Assembly: GCA_029309925.1 (NCBI GenBank) | Contig: JARKND010000005.1 | Coordinates: forward strand, 1,054,001 to 1,118,000 | DNA: 64,000 nt | Direction: 5' to 3' | Source: Fulvivirgaceae bacterium JP3-4 | GTDB lineage: Bacteria; Bacteroidota; Bacteroidia; Cytophagales; Cyclobacteriaceae | Shown here: in pieces, positions 1-8,055 of the stretch | How positions within the stretch are numbered: position 1 is the stretch's first letter | How the letters are laid out: every line of letters begins with the position of its first letter | Program-made: the position numbers and the translations under genes | The notes under the pieces: generated by a model | The model's database searches: none | Told to the model about the DNA's origin: nothing | Seen by the model: only the letters and a program-made list of their open reading frames with translations

Positions 1-948
1 GTCTGCGCCAATAACAAAATATCCCGCTTGTTTTAGCGGTTGCACGGAAGCATAAATGCCGTATGTCAGACCTTTCTCTTCACGGATGTTCTTCATCAGC
101 CGCGATCCAAAATAACCACCAAGGATATGTGCAGAGAAAATAATTTTCGCATAGTCGGGATGAGACCTGATCACTGATTCTGTACCCAGTCGGAGGGAAG
201 CCTGAACACTACCTTCCTTTTCAACTTCCTGGTGAACACGTTTCGCTGCGTTGCGCGAAATATTTTTTTGTGTCTGTGTGTTTTTTTCGAGGCTGCTGAA
301 TGTTGCATCGATAAATTTTTCAGTTGCAGCATCTACCTTGCCCGAAACGAAAACTGTAAAGTCTTTGAAATTCATGTAAAAACCTCTCAGGTCGCTTGAG
401 GTCAACGATTTGACTTCACTTTCCCCAAGTTCCTTTCCGTAGGGATGGTTCTCTCCGAACAGCGTATTTCTGAAAAGTTTGGAAGCGAGGAAGCTCGTCT
501 TCTCGAGGTTGACTTTTAGATTCTGTATATAGATGCTGACGGACTGTTCAAGTTCGCGTTCGGGGAAGGATGGCTCGAGAAGAATTTCCTGCAAGAGACT
601 CAATACTGGCTGAATGTTTTTCGTCAGCGAGTACAATGCCACAGACACATAATCGAGCCCGGGGGTTACTTCAAGATGTGCCCCATACAGGTCGAAGAGC
701 TGCGCAATCTGGTAACTTGATTTCGAGGCTGTTCCTTTCGACAACAGATGCGCTGTAAAGTGTGCAGAACCCCATTTGGTTTCATACCATCTTCCCGCTT
801 TGAAAACGAGTTCAATCTTTATGACGTCCTGTGAACCACCAGCAATATAGACGACATCTGCGCCATTGCCCAGCGTTTTTATCCGCGGATTAATTAGAGA
901 AAAAGAGGTGTCCTGAACGTACGCGGGGGCAACGGTTCTGTCAAGCAT
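1..948 (-). CDS. M16 family peptidase homologue, non-catalytic type (C-terminus cut by window edge)
   Basis: The 316 codons present read without a stop from an ATG at 948 to the left edge, so the C-terminal part is missing. The sequence has the M16 (pitrilysin/insulinase, mitochondrial processing peptidase-like) layout: an N-terminal half with the inverted zinc-motif region and the start of a second domain with the conserved 'REEKGLTYG' segment. At residues 63-67 the zinc motif HxxEH reads HFTAH, so the catalytic glutamate is replaced by alanine. The downstream glutamate ligand region (near 'ERELEQSVSIY') also looks degenerate. M16 proteins often work as a pair of one active and one inactive subunit, and this looks like the inactive one. 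The catalytic partner is not in the window and may lie beyond the left edge. The start lies 9 bp after the porV stop, so it is probably the last visible gene of that operon. Confidence 0.85.
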   Translation of the reverse strand, partial: MLDRTVAPAYVQDTSFSLINPRIKTLGNGADVVYIAGGSQDVIKIELVFKAGRWYETKWGSAHFTAHLLSKGTASKSSYQIAQLFDLYGAHLEVTPGLDYVSVALYSLTKNIQPVLSLLQEILLEPSFPERELEQSVSIYIQNLKVNLEKTSFLASKLFRNTLFGENHPYGKELGESEVKSLTSSDLRGFYMNFKDFTVFVSGKVDAATEKFIDATFSSLEKNTQTQKNISRNAAKRVHQEVEKEGSVQASLRLGTESVIRSHPDYAKIIFSAHILGGYFGSRLMKNIREEKGLTYGIYASVQPLKQAGYFVIGAD

Positions 949-957
949 CAGGGAAAT

Positions 958-2115
958 TTAGTCGGTAACGGAGTCTTGTGTTCTTTCGTCAAGTGTAGGG
1001 ATCTGCAGCAACACGGTTATTCTCCATGTCTCTGCAAGCGGATGTTCGCGCTGATTTGTCGGCACAATGTAGGCACCGTCAAAGCCGAAGTTGTCTTTGC
1101 GGAAACCAACGCCAAACGTCAGGTATTTACGGTTTCCTTTTTCACGCGCTTCATGAAAATATCCAAGGCGGGCTGCGAATGTCTGGTTGTACCAGTATTC
1201 AATTCCCGCTGAAGTCATAATCTCTTTTAACTCCTCGCTGCCACCACCTGGTGCATCTGAAAATGATCCGAACATTCCGCTAAGCACAGATTTGTCGTTG
1301 TCAACTGACGGAACCATCAGCTTGTTAAAGTCGAGTAAGAATGTTAGTGTGTTGTTCGGGCTAAGCTCGGTTGTCAGTGCACCACCAAGTTTGAGATTCG
1401 TTGGCAGAAAGTCGCGATTGTCATTGTCGGTGTATGAAATCTTCGCTCCGATGTTCGAGATCTGGGCACCAAGGGAAAGAACCGAATTGCGCGCGCTTTG
1501 AAGTTCTTTGGTGTAGAACAAACCGATGTCGGCAGCTACTGTATTCGCAGCCTGCGCATCTGATCCGCTGAACGCTCCTGTAAGATTTGAAAAAATGTAA
1601 CGGCCTGTGATACCAACGCCTAAATTTTCTGAAAGCTTCCTGGAATAGGTGGCGTCAAATGATGCCTCCTTTGGATTGAAGTCGCCCAATGGCTGGTTCG
1701 ACTCGTCACGGAAGCTGATCTCGCCAAGGTCAAAATACTTAAATGAAAATGATACTGCCTGCTCGCGGGAAATCTTATAAAACCCTGTGAGGGAAGAGAT
1801 CCACATGTCGTTCACGATTTTTCCTAACCATGGCGTATACGAAAAGCTTCCACCATATTCCTTATCAATAAAGACAAGTTTTCCTGCATTCCAGTAAGCG
1901 CTGTTGGCGTCAGGTGAGGTTGCTACACCACCGTCACCAAGAGCAGCGTGACGCGCATCGGGAGTTATCGCCAGAAACGGAACCGCTGTCGTAATTGCCT
2001 TTTGCTGACCAATCAGACTTGGAGAGGTTGGATTAGTTGGCCCTGTCTGAGCGAATGTTGCAGCGGCAAAAAAGCCGGAAAACAGGAGTGTTAAGAGGGC
2101 AGCGTTACGCTTCAT
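958..2115 (-). CDS. porV: PorV (LptO) outer-membrane protein of the type IX secretion system
   Basis: A 385-residue protein with a signal peptide (start 'MKRNAALLTLLFSGFF', cleavage after AQ near residue 23) followed by a FadL-like beta-barrel. PorV carries type IX cargo from the translocon to the sortase PorU and on to the attachment complex in the outer membrane. Family hallmarks visible are the early 'FLAITPDARHAALGDGG' segment, the 'ANSAYWNAGKL' segment and a C-terminal barrel rich in alternating aromatic residues. The start was set at 2115 because the eight residues upstream add nothing to the signal peptide. It lies 30 bp downstream of porU and 9 bp upstream of the M16 homologue. The porU-porV pairing is common in Bacteroidota and supports the call. 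Confidence 0.93.
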   Translation of the reverse strand: MKRNAALLTLLFSGFFAAATFAQTGPTNPTSPSLIGQQKAITTAVPFLAITPDARHAALGDGGVATSPDANSAYWNAGKLVFIDKEYGGSFSYTPWLGKIVNDMWISSLTGFYKISREQAVSFSFKYFDLGEISFRDESNQPLGDFNPKEASFDATYSRKLSENLGVGITGRYIFSNLTGAFSGSDAQAANTVAADIGLFYTKELQSARNSVLSLGAQISNIGAKISYTDNDNRDFLPTNLKLGGALTTELSPNNTLTFLLDFNKLMVPSVDNDKSVLSGMFGSFSDAPGGGSEELKEIMTSAGIEYWYNQTFAARLGYFHEAREKGNRKYLTFGVGFRKDNFGFDGAYIVPTNQREHPLAETWRITVLLQIPTLDERTQDSVTD

Positions 2116-2145
2116 TAATTCAATTTTACAAAGTGCCAAAGATAA

Positions 2146-5100
2146 TCAATTCAAAATAATAAGTTTTGTAACCTGCTCATTTTTAGAGCCATTGGTTAAG
2201 GAACGAACAATTAACCGCGCTAAGTATAACCCGGGCGACAGTTTTTTGTCATTTCCGAAGACATCGAGTTCCATAATATTTACATGATATCCACTTTCTG
2301 GGAGCTCAATTTGGTAGTTAGACACTAGTTCTCCCGTTGCTTTCTGTATAAATACCTGTGCCTGAAGGTCATCTCCAGAGCGATTGTGTGTGAAAAATAA
2401 GGTGGTATTTTGTGAGAATGGGTTTGGGTAGTTTCCGAAAGTTTCAATAACAAGTCCCTGGCCATCGGTCACAATGAAGTCGATCAATGCTTCAGCACCA
2501 TTATTGAATACGTCCCAGGCCTTTACCGTGATGGTATGCTTTCCCGCAGGGAGGCTTCGCACCGGGTAAACAAGCCAGCCAGATGTCGGATCGTCTTCAT
2601 TGGCAACAAAGTAATCGTTCAATACGAAGCCTTCTGTATTATCATCCAGGAAACCGATAAGGTTGTTATCACTCACAAACCCGGAGATATTGATGCCTGA
2701 GTTATCTTTTATCTGTGCGATGAGGTAGGTGTCGGATGTCGTGATGCCACCATTTACAAAAGTAGTGTCACCCATAAATAAACGAATCGATGGCGGAATT
2801 GCTTCAGTCACTACTTCGGTTTCAATCTCGCCAACCTTAAAGTCAGTATGTGAGCCAATGGCGTCAATGCCCGAAGCAGGATCGCTTGCATAGAGACTGA
2901 TGCGTCCTGCGTCAACGTTGCGCGCCATGTTGGTTGGCATCATGAATTGAATCGAAAATGTGCCATTCTTTACTTTTGCTTTTCCACGGAACAATGCGTT
3001 CGACCATTCCTTGTATTGAAAAGCTGGATTGTTTCTGCCGATGGTCGTGAATGTCTTCTCTTTGTCAAAGAGTGTGACTTCGACTGTGCCGTTGAACGTT
3101 GAAATTATTTCCCCTGACGCATCGGTCACGTTACCACTGGCAACAACTTGCGAAAGTGCCTTCAACGTGTCAGACCCATCGCTGGTGTCGATCGAATTTA
3201 TTTCAACAGTCTGGGTCGGGAGAGCCAGCGTCATGGAAGGGTCGCCCAGCAAAATAAAATTCCTGTTTGCAACGCCACTGGTGCTGTTGTTTTTTGTCCT
3301 GCGGAACACTTCACCGATCGTCAGATACTTGCCATTCTCCTTTGTGAACAAGGCCTCGTAGAAAGCGCGATTCAGGTTGAAGTTCGTTGTGGCATTGACA
3401 GGGCGCGCAGTTGAAACCATGCCGATCACACCACCTTCCTTTTGCTTCACGATCAGCTCTGCACTTGAAACTTCGCGCGGATTATCGTTGCGCCCGAACT
3501 CGCAGGTTGCGGTCACCATAAACGGATGGAGGTTGTTTCTCAATTCGCGGATATCGGCATCATAAAAGATCCTTTCATCGGCCCACTGGCGTTCATTGCC
3601 GTGCCCTGTGTAGTTGATTACAATCGCACCAAGGTCAAAACTGCGACTGATCTCGTCTGTCAGTTCCGGGATCGTCTCTCCGTTGGGTTTAACTGTTTTC
3701 GTGTACGTGCCGATAAAAAGTTTTTTTGAATCGATGCCTGAGTTCAGTGTCTCAACGAACTTCGACAACTGATCTGCCTGCGACTGATGCAATGACGTAA
3801 AGGTGTCATCGTTGTTGCCGTCATCAGCGACAAAAACTATTTTCTTTCTCCACGACCCGATCAGCTTTTTGTCCGTGTCATAAGCGATGAGTTTATCAAC
3901 AACATTCTTTGCTTCATCAATCGTTGTGACTGGGAGCCGGCCAATGCCAATGTCAAGTGTGTGATTAACCGGAGGATCCTCCGGCCAGTTCCCCTCATTG
4001 CTTCCCAGAAATCCGAAGTAGTCATCAGAAGAATAGGTCTGCAGCGGGTGAAGGGAATTGCGTGATTCGTAAGTTGGGACAAAATTCGTGTTGCCGGGTA
4101 TGCGGTCCTTGTAGTCATACGAACCCTTTCCGAATAACAACACGTATTTCACCACCTGCGGATTCTTATCGTAGTTTGATTTTATAAAATCGCGAAGGGC
4201 AGTGACGTCCTGACGACCTCCTGAAAACTCATTGAAAATTTCTCCGGTGGTAACAACATGTACGGACAAACCACTGACAGATTCCCGGTGTGCTTTGAGT
4301 CGTAAAGCTTCCGGCAAAAACGTTGGATGTGTAATGAGCAGCAGGTTAGCCGGTGGAAGCTCCTGTAAGTTCTGGTTGCTCACATTGCCGGCAAATGCTG
4401 GCGCCTCAATCGTTTTATCAAACACAATAAATTTTCTCAGGGAGGAAGTTGGTGTTGAAAACCGCGCAGTGCTGTTTTCAAGTGTGAACTCCTGGCTGAC
4501 AGGATTTTTTGGGTCAGTCACATCCCAGATTGAAATATTTGAAGATGCCCGGTCAATCACGAACTGCGACACCGCATTTTCCAATGATTTCGCTGCGATG
4601 AAGGTTGTCTGATGTCCGTAGATCGCAAGCTTTCGCCTGAACGTGAATACGATATAGTCGAGGTACGCTTCAGAGGCACCGACCCCTTTATTAAAAACAT
4701 ATTTTATCGCCTGCGAGGTTCTTGTCTCAGCTCCGAAGTCAGATGCAGTGAATTTCAAAGTATCGCGCTTGTCGATACCTTTCAATCCATAGCGGCTGTC
4801 GGGGATGGGAACAATTTTCTGTTCAGCTACAAGCACATCATTGAAAAAAAGGTTAAAGGATGAGTTCGTGTAGGACTGACCCATCACATCGGAGACGATG
4901 GTGATCGGTGCAGAGCCGATGATCCCTTCGATGGGAAAATTCAATGTGAGTTCGTTGGTTGTTATGCCGAAGCGATCACCATACCATTCCCGTCCGGACT
5001 GAAGGTCGTTTACTTCCTCTTTTTCATAAAATCCGTAGTCATCGAATTCCGTGATGGCTGGCGCATTGGCTCCAAGGTCAGCCTGCGTTGCAATCCGCTT

Positions 5101-5550
5101 GCCTTCATCCTCCGCGACAGTAAGGAAATAGAAGTTTTGCTTGCTGTAAAGATTTGTCTGATGATAGAATGATTGTGATTTAATGTCAAACCGGGAGAGG
5201 TCTGGTCCTTCAGCATAAAACAAAATGAAGTCGCCATTGTCAAAGCGCCCATCGGTTTCGCCACTGACAAGGATTGCATTCTCAACGAGATCGCGGGGAC
5301 GGGTTTCAGAAACAGTCTGCGGAAGCATACCTCCGGGATTCCCGTAGATCTTGATTTTTTTCGGATCGATGTCGCCAGGATTAAAACCGAATCTGCGAAG
5401 CAAGTCTGCACTGATTCTGTAAACGCCTGATTTTTCCACGGACATTTTTGCCCATTTGCCGGAGCGCAGCACGGATTTCGATAATTCCCCTGACTGCGCA
5501 CTCAAAGAGAATGCGGAAACAATGAGCAATATGGTCAGGAAGGGTCTCAT
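2146..5550 (-). CDS. porU: PorU, type IX secretion system C-terminal signal peptidase / sortase
   Basis: A 1134-residue C25 (gingipain-type) cysteine peptidase. PorU sits on the cell surface, removes the C-terminal sorting domain of type IX cargo and joins the cargo to an LPS-type glycan. The catalytic dyad is visible: His650 in 'INYTGHGNERQW' and Cys683 in 'VTATCEFGRND'. The 33-residue spacing equals that of H657 and C690 in the Porphyromonas gingivalis protein. An N-terminal signal peptide (first 18 residues, ending SAQS) and an N-terminal beta-rich region precede the peptidase domain (about residues 400-770). Ig-like domains and a tail resembling the type IX C-terminal fold ('FGNYPNPFSQNTTLFF') follow. 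It is 24 bp downstream of pssA and 30 bp upstream of porV, in one apparent transcript. Confidence 0.95.
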   Translation of the reverse strand: MRPFLTILLIVSAFSLSAQSGELSKSVLRSGKWAKMSVEKSGVYRISADLLRRFGFNPGDIDPKKIKIYGNPGGMLPQTVSETRPRDLVENAILVSGETDGRFDNGDFILFYAEGPDLSRFDIKSQSFYHQTNLYSKQNFYFLTVAEDEGKRIATQADLGANAPAITEFDDYGFYEKEEVNDLQSGREWYGDRFGITTNELTLNFPIEGIIGSAPITIVSDVMGQSYTNSSFNLFFNDVLVAEQKIVPIPDSRYGLKGIDKRDTLKFTASDFGAETRTSQAIKYVFNKGVGASEAYLDYIVFTFRRKLAIYGHQTTFIAAKSLENAVSQFVIDRASSNISIWDVTDPKNPVSQEFTLENSTARFSTPTSSLRKFIVFDKTIEAPAFAGNVSNQNLQELPPANLLLITHPTFLPEALRLKAHRESVSGLSVHVVTTGEIFNEFSGGRQDVTALRDFIKSNYDKNPQVVKYVLLFGKGSYDYKDRIPGNTNFVPTYESRNSLHPLQTYSSDDYFGFLGSNEGNWPEDPPVNHTLDIGIGRLPVTTIDEAKNVVDKLIAYDTDKKLIGSWRKKIVFVADDGNNDDTFTSLHQSQADQLSKFVETLNSGIDSKKLFIGTYTKTVKPNGETIPELTDEISRSFDLGAIVINYTGHGNERQWADERIFYDADIRELRNNLHPFMVTATCEFGRNDNPREVSSAELIVKQKEGGVIGMVSTARPVNATTNFNLNRAFYEALFTKENGKYLTIGEVFRRTKNNSTSGVANRNFILLGDPSMTLALPTQTVEINSIDTSDGSDTLKALSQVVASGNVTDASGEIISTFNGTVEVTLFDKEKTFTTIGRNNPAFQYKEWSNALFRGKAKVKNGTFSIQFMMPTNMARNVDAGRISLYASDPASGIDAIGSHTDFKVGEIETEVVTEAIPPSIRLFMGDTTFVNGGITTSDTYLIAQIKDNSGINISGFVSDNNLIGFLDDNTEGFVLNDYFVANEDDPTSGWLVYPVRSLPAGKHTITVKAWDVFNNGAEALIDFIVTDGQGLVIETFGNYPNPFSQNTTLFFTHNRSGDDLQAQVFIQKATGELVSNYQIELPESGYHVNIMELDVFGNDKKLSPGLYLARLIVRSLTNGSKNEQVTKLIILN

Positions 5551-5574
5551 GCACTGCGTTCGTTGGCGGTCAGG

Positions 5575-6249
5575 TTAGCGGGAAAAAGCTTTTTCCCCTA
5601 ACGACAGACCGATGTATAATAGTATGATCAATGGGATCGCGGCCACCTGAAAAGTTATCAATAATAATACTGCCAGGGCCAGGAAGGTAAACCTGATCTT
5701 ATTGTCAGCCCACGTGAAGTTTTTGAATTTTAACGCAAAGATGTCGATACGGCTTACCAACAGAAATGAAAAGATCACCGTGATGGCAATCAACGTGGCA
5801 GGCAGGAACAACCAATCGCCAACCTTTCCATGCAACAGCGGCAGCGAAGTGATAAAAAGCGTATTCGCAGGGGTGTTCAATCCCTTGAAAGAATCGCGTT
5901 GGGTTTCGTCAACGTTGAAGATGGCCAGGCGTAATGCCGAAAACATTGCGATCATAAAGCCGATATAGGGGATAACCTCGGAGCTTGATGCATCTGCCAG
6001 CATCTTATACATTACCATAGATGGCAATACCCCAAAGCTCACTACATCCGCCAGCGAATCGAGCTCTTTACCAATGGGTGAACTCACCTTGAGCATACGC
6101 GCAGCAAATCCATCAAAGAAATCAAATACGCATGCTATCCATACAAACCATGCGGCAGGCACGTTGCGATCTTCCAATAGGAAAACAATTCCAAGACACC
6201 CGCAGAGGAGGTTGCAGCACGTTAAAAAATTTGGGACGTGTCGTTTCAT
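5575..6249 (-). CDS. pssA: CDP-diacylglycerol-serine O-phosphatidyltransferase
   Basis: A 224-residue CDP-alcohol phosphatidyltransferase. It makes phosphatidylserine from CDP-diacylglycerol and serine in the inner membrane, the first step to phosphatidylethanolamine. The complete family motif D-x2-DG-x2-AR-x8-G-x3-D-x3-D is seen at residues 43-68 (D43, D46, G47, A50, R51, G60, D64, D68). About six to eight hydrophobic segments make up the rest, as expected for the family. The ATG at 6249 was chosen because a longer reading frame would overlap the preceding MBL gene; the chosen start leaves a 7 bp gap. No decarboxylase gene (psd) is next to it in this window. The subfamily (serine rather than another alcohol) is inferred from length and the usual Bacteroidota family member. 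Confidence 0.88.
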   Translation of the reverse strand: MKRHVPNFLTCCNLLCGCLGIVFLLEDRNVPAAWFVWIACVFDFFDGFAARMLKVSSPIGKELDSLADVVSFGVLPSMVMYKMLADASSSEVIPYIGFMIAMFSALRLAIFNVDETQRDSFKGLNTPANTLFITSLPLLHGKVGDWLFLPATLIAITVIFSFLLVSRIDIFALKFKNFTWADNKIRFTFLALAVLLLITFQVAAIPLIILLYIGLSLGEKAFSR

Positions 6250-6256
6250 TTTTTTT

Positions 6257-6904
6257 CTATTTGCTGACCACCGCGCAGAATGGATTAGTTTTTTTCTCGA
6301 AGCCAATCGTGGTTTCTGGCCCGTGGCCCGGATAAACCGTTACGTCATCGGGAAGTGCGAATAATTTCTCGTGGATGCTGCTGATCAGCGTATCATAATC
6401 TCCTCCGGGCAGATCTGTCCGGCCGATGCTGTTGTAGAACAGGACGTCTCCGGCAATCACCTGTTTTGATTTTTCATTGTAAAAAGCAACATGTCCGGGA
6501 GAATGGCCTGGTACGAAGAGCACCTTCAGCGACTGATTGCCAAATGTGATCACATCACCTTCTTTCATAAATCTGTCTGGTTCGGCTTCTTTGTATTGGA
6601 AGAAGCCATAGCTCGGTGCGTAAGCCCGTACAGCTTTCAGAACAGGTAAATCTGAAGCATGAATGAGCAACTCAACCTTGTATTTCTCTTTAATAAAATC
6701 GTTTCCCAGCACATGGTCGACATGACAATGGGTATTGAGCAACAGTTTAACGCTGAGCCCATTTTCCTGAATGAACGATGTAAGCTCGTGCAGTTCCTCT
6801 CGTTCAATGCAACCAGGATCGATGATCACGCATTCTTTCGATTCATCATATGAAACGTATGTGTTTTCCTGGAAAGGATTGAAAACGAACGACTCTACCT
6901 TCAT
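6257..6904 (-). CDS. MBL-fold metallo-hydrolase (glyoxalase II-like)
   Basis: A 215-residue metallo-beta-lactamase-fold hydrolase. The metal motif HxHxDH is present as 'THCHVDH' (His59, His61, Asp63, His64). Further ligands are probably in 'VPGHSPGHVAFY' and 'YPGHGPETTIG' near the C-terminus. The length and the 'NPFQENTYV' start match the small YcbL/GloB-type hydrolases that act on thioesters such as S-lactoylglutathione or bacillithiol equivalents; the actual substrate is unknown. The start at 6904 was chosen because it begins exactly at the family's N-terminus, and a longer frame would run into the divergent gene at 6983. It is the first gene of the minus-strand run leading to pssA, porU and porV, with a plausible promoter just upstream. 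Confidence 0.88.
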   Translation of the reverse strand: MKVESFVFNPFQENTYVSYDESKECVIIDPGCIEREELHELTSFIQENGLSVKLLLNTHCHVDHVLGNDFIKEKYKVELLIHASDLPVLKAVRAYAPSYGFFQYKEAEPDRFMKEGDVITFGNQSLKVLFVPGHSPGHVAFYNEKSKQVIAGDVLFYNSIGRTDLPGGDYDTLISSIHEKLFALPDDVTVYPGHGPETTIGFEKKTNPFCAVVSK

Positions 6905-6922
6905 CAACCGCAAATTTTTGTT

Positions 6923-6954
6923 CAAAAATAGGTCCGATTTGCGCAGCAGCCCAA
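6923..6954 (-). promoter_or_regulatory. Probable promoter of the MBL-pssA-porU-porV run
   Basis: On the minus strand the -7 box TATTTTTG (6930 to 6923) fits the Bacteroidota consensus TAnnTTTG exactly. A TTG (6954 to 6952) lies 21 nt upstream as a -33 element, slightly wider than the usual 19-20. The start codon follows at 6904, giving a short leader. This is the shared intergenic region with the divergent gene at 6983, for which no clear promoter was found. Confidence 0.5.
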
Positions 6955-6982
6955 TTATTTGAGTCATTTTTAGGTTGCGATT

Positions 6983-8035
6983 ATGACGGATACCATTGAT
7001 TATATTATTGTCGGCCACGGACTTGCAGGCGCCTCTGTAGCCCTGCAACTTCTCAAGCTTGAAAAACGCATCCTTGTGATCGATGAGCCGGAAAATAATC
7101 GCGCATCTCGCATAGCTGCTGGGTTGTTCAACCCGGTGACGGGACAGAATGCCGTGAGAACGTGGATGGCCGACAAGCTGTTTCCCTATCTGCATAAATT
7201 CTACAGCGAAGCAGAAGTGCTGACGGGCCAAAAATTCTTTCATCCGGCCCCGATGTATAAGCCGTTCGGTTCGGTGGCTGCGCAAAATGATTGGATGGGA
7301 AAAAGCGCTGATGCCGATTACCAGATGTTTGTTGAAAGAATTGCTTTGCAACCAGCTTTCGGATCGCTTTTAAACGATGTCCACGGAGGGCTTTTTCTGA
7401 AACACGGAGGTTTTATTAATACAATTCCTTTTCTGGATGCCGTGAGTGCACTGGTGGCCAGCCGCGGAATGTTTTGGAAGGAGCGCTTTGATGATGAGAG
7501 GCTTAAAATTTCAGCGGATTTTGTCGAATATAACCATGTTAAGGCCTCCAGGATTATTTTCTGTCAGGGCGAACGAACAACCTCGAATAAATGGTTTTCC
7601 AGGGCACCCGTTCGTGTATTGAAAGGTGAGACATTACGAATAAAAATTGACTGGGATAAAGACGTAATTTTGAACGGAGGCGTTTATATGGTTCCTGAAA
7701 ATGCGAAAGGTGAGTTTCGGGTGGGTGCCACCTATAAACATAATGATCGAACACCGGTTGTTACTGAAGAGGCGAGGGCTGAGCTGGTAGAAAAATTAAG
7801 CGCATTTTTAAATATTCCCTTCGAGGTAATCGGGCAGGATTGGGGTATTCGTCCCACGACCACTGATCGAAAACCACTTTTGGGATGTCATCGGGAAAGT
7901 GAAAGATTAGTATTTTTCAACGGATTAGGCACCAAAGGGGTGACGCTGGCACCGTATTTTTCGGACATGTTATCCCGCTGGTTAGAATACTCGGCACCCA
8001 TAGACAAAGAGGTCGCCCTTACTCGTTATAAATGA
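6983..8035 (+). CDS. FAD-dependent oxidoreductase of the DAO family
   Basis: A 350-residue flavoprotein of the D-amino-acid-oxidase / glycine-oxidase fold. The N-terminal Rossmann motif GxGxxG is seen in 'DYIIVGHGLAGASVALQL' (residues 6-23), followed by the acidic residue of the second strand ('LVIDEP'). The C-terminal part contains 'GIRPTTTDRKPLLGCH' and 'FFNGLGTKGVTLAPYFSDML', the conserved FAD-contacting segment of DAO enzymes. The substrate is not evident; members in Bacteroidota are usually annotated only as FAD-binding oxidoreductases. Its stop overlaps a possible ATG at 8032 of the next gene, so the two may be cotranscribed. Confidence 0.82.
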   Translation: MTDTIDYIIVGHGLAGASVALQLLKLEKRILVIDEPENNRASRIAAGLFNPVTGQNAVRTWMADKLFPYLHKFYSEAEVLTGQKFFHPAPMYKPFGSVAAQNDWMGKSADADYQMFVERIALQPAFGSLLNDVHGGLFLKHGGFINTIPFLDAVSALVASRGMFWKERFDDERLKISADFVEYNHVKASRIIFCQGERTTSNKWFSRAPVRVLKGETLRIKIDWDKDVILNGGVYMVPENAKGEFRVGATYKHNDRTPVVTEEARAELVEKLSAFLNIPFEVIGQDWGIRPTTTDRKPLLGCHRESERLVFFNGLGTKGVTLAPYFSDMLSRWLEYSAPIDKEVALTRYK

Positions 8036-8055
8036 TTATATTGGATTCCCCTAAA

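Noticed and set aside
570-758. A 62-codon plus-strand frame at the left edge
   Set aside because: It is antisense to the clear M16 homologue, whose frame runs 316 codons.
6905-7351. N-terminal extension of the MBL hydrolase to 7351
   Set aside because: The extension is antisense to the divergent oxidoreductase gene and contains no family signature; the family's N-terminus begins at 6904.
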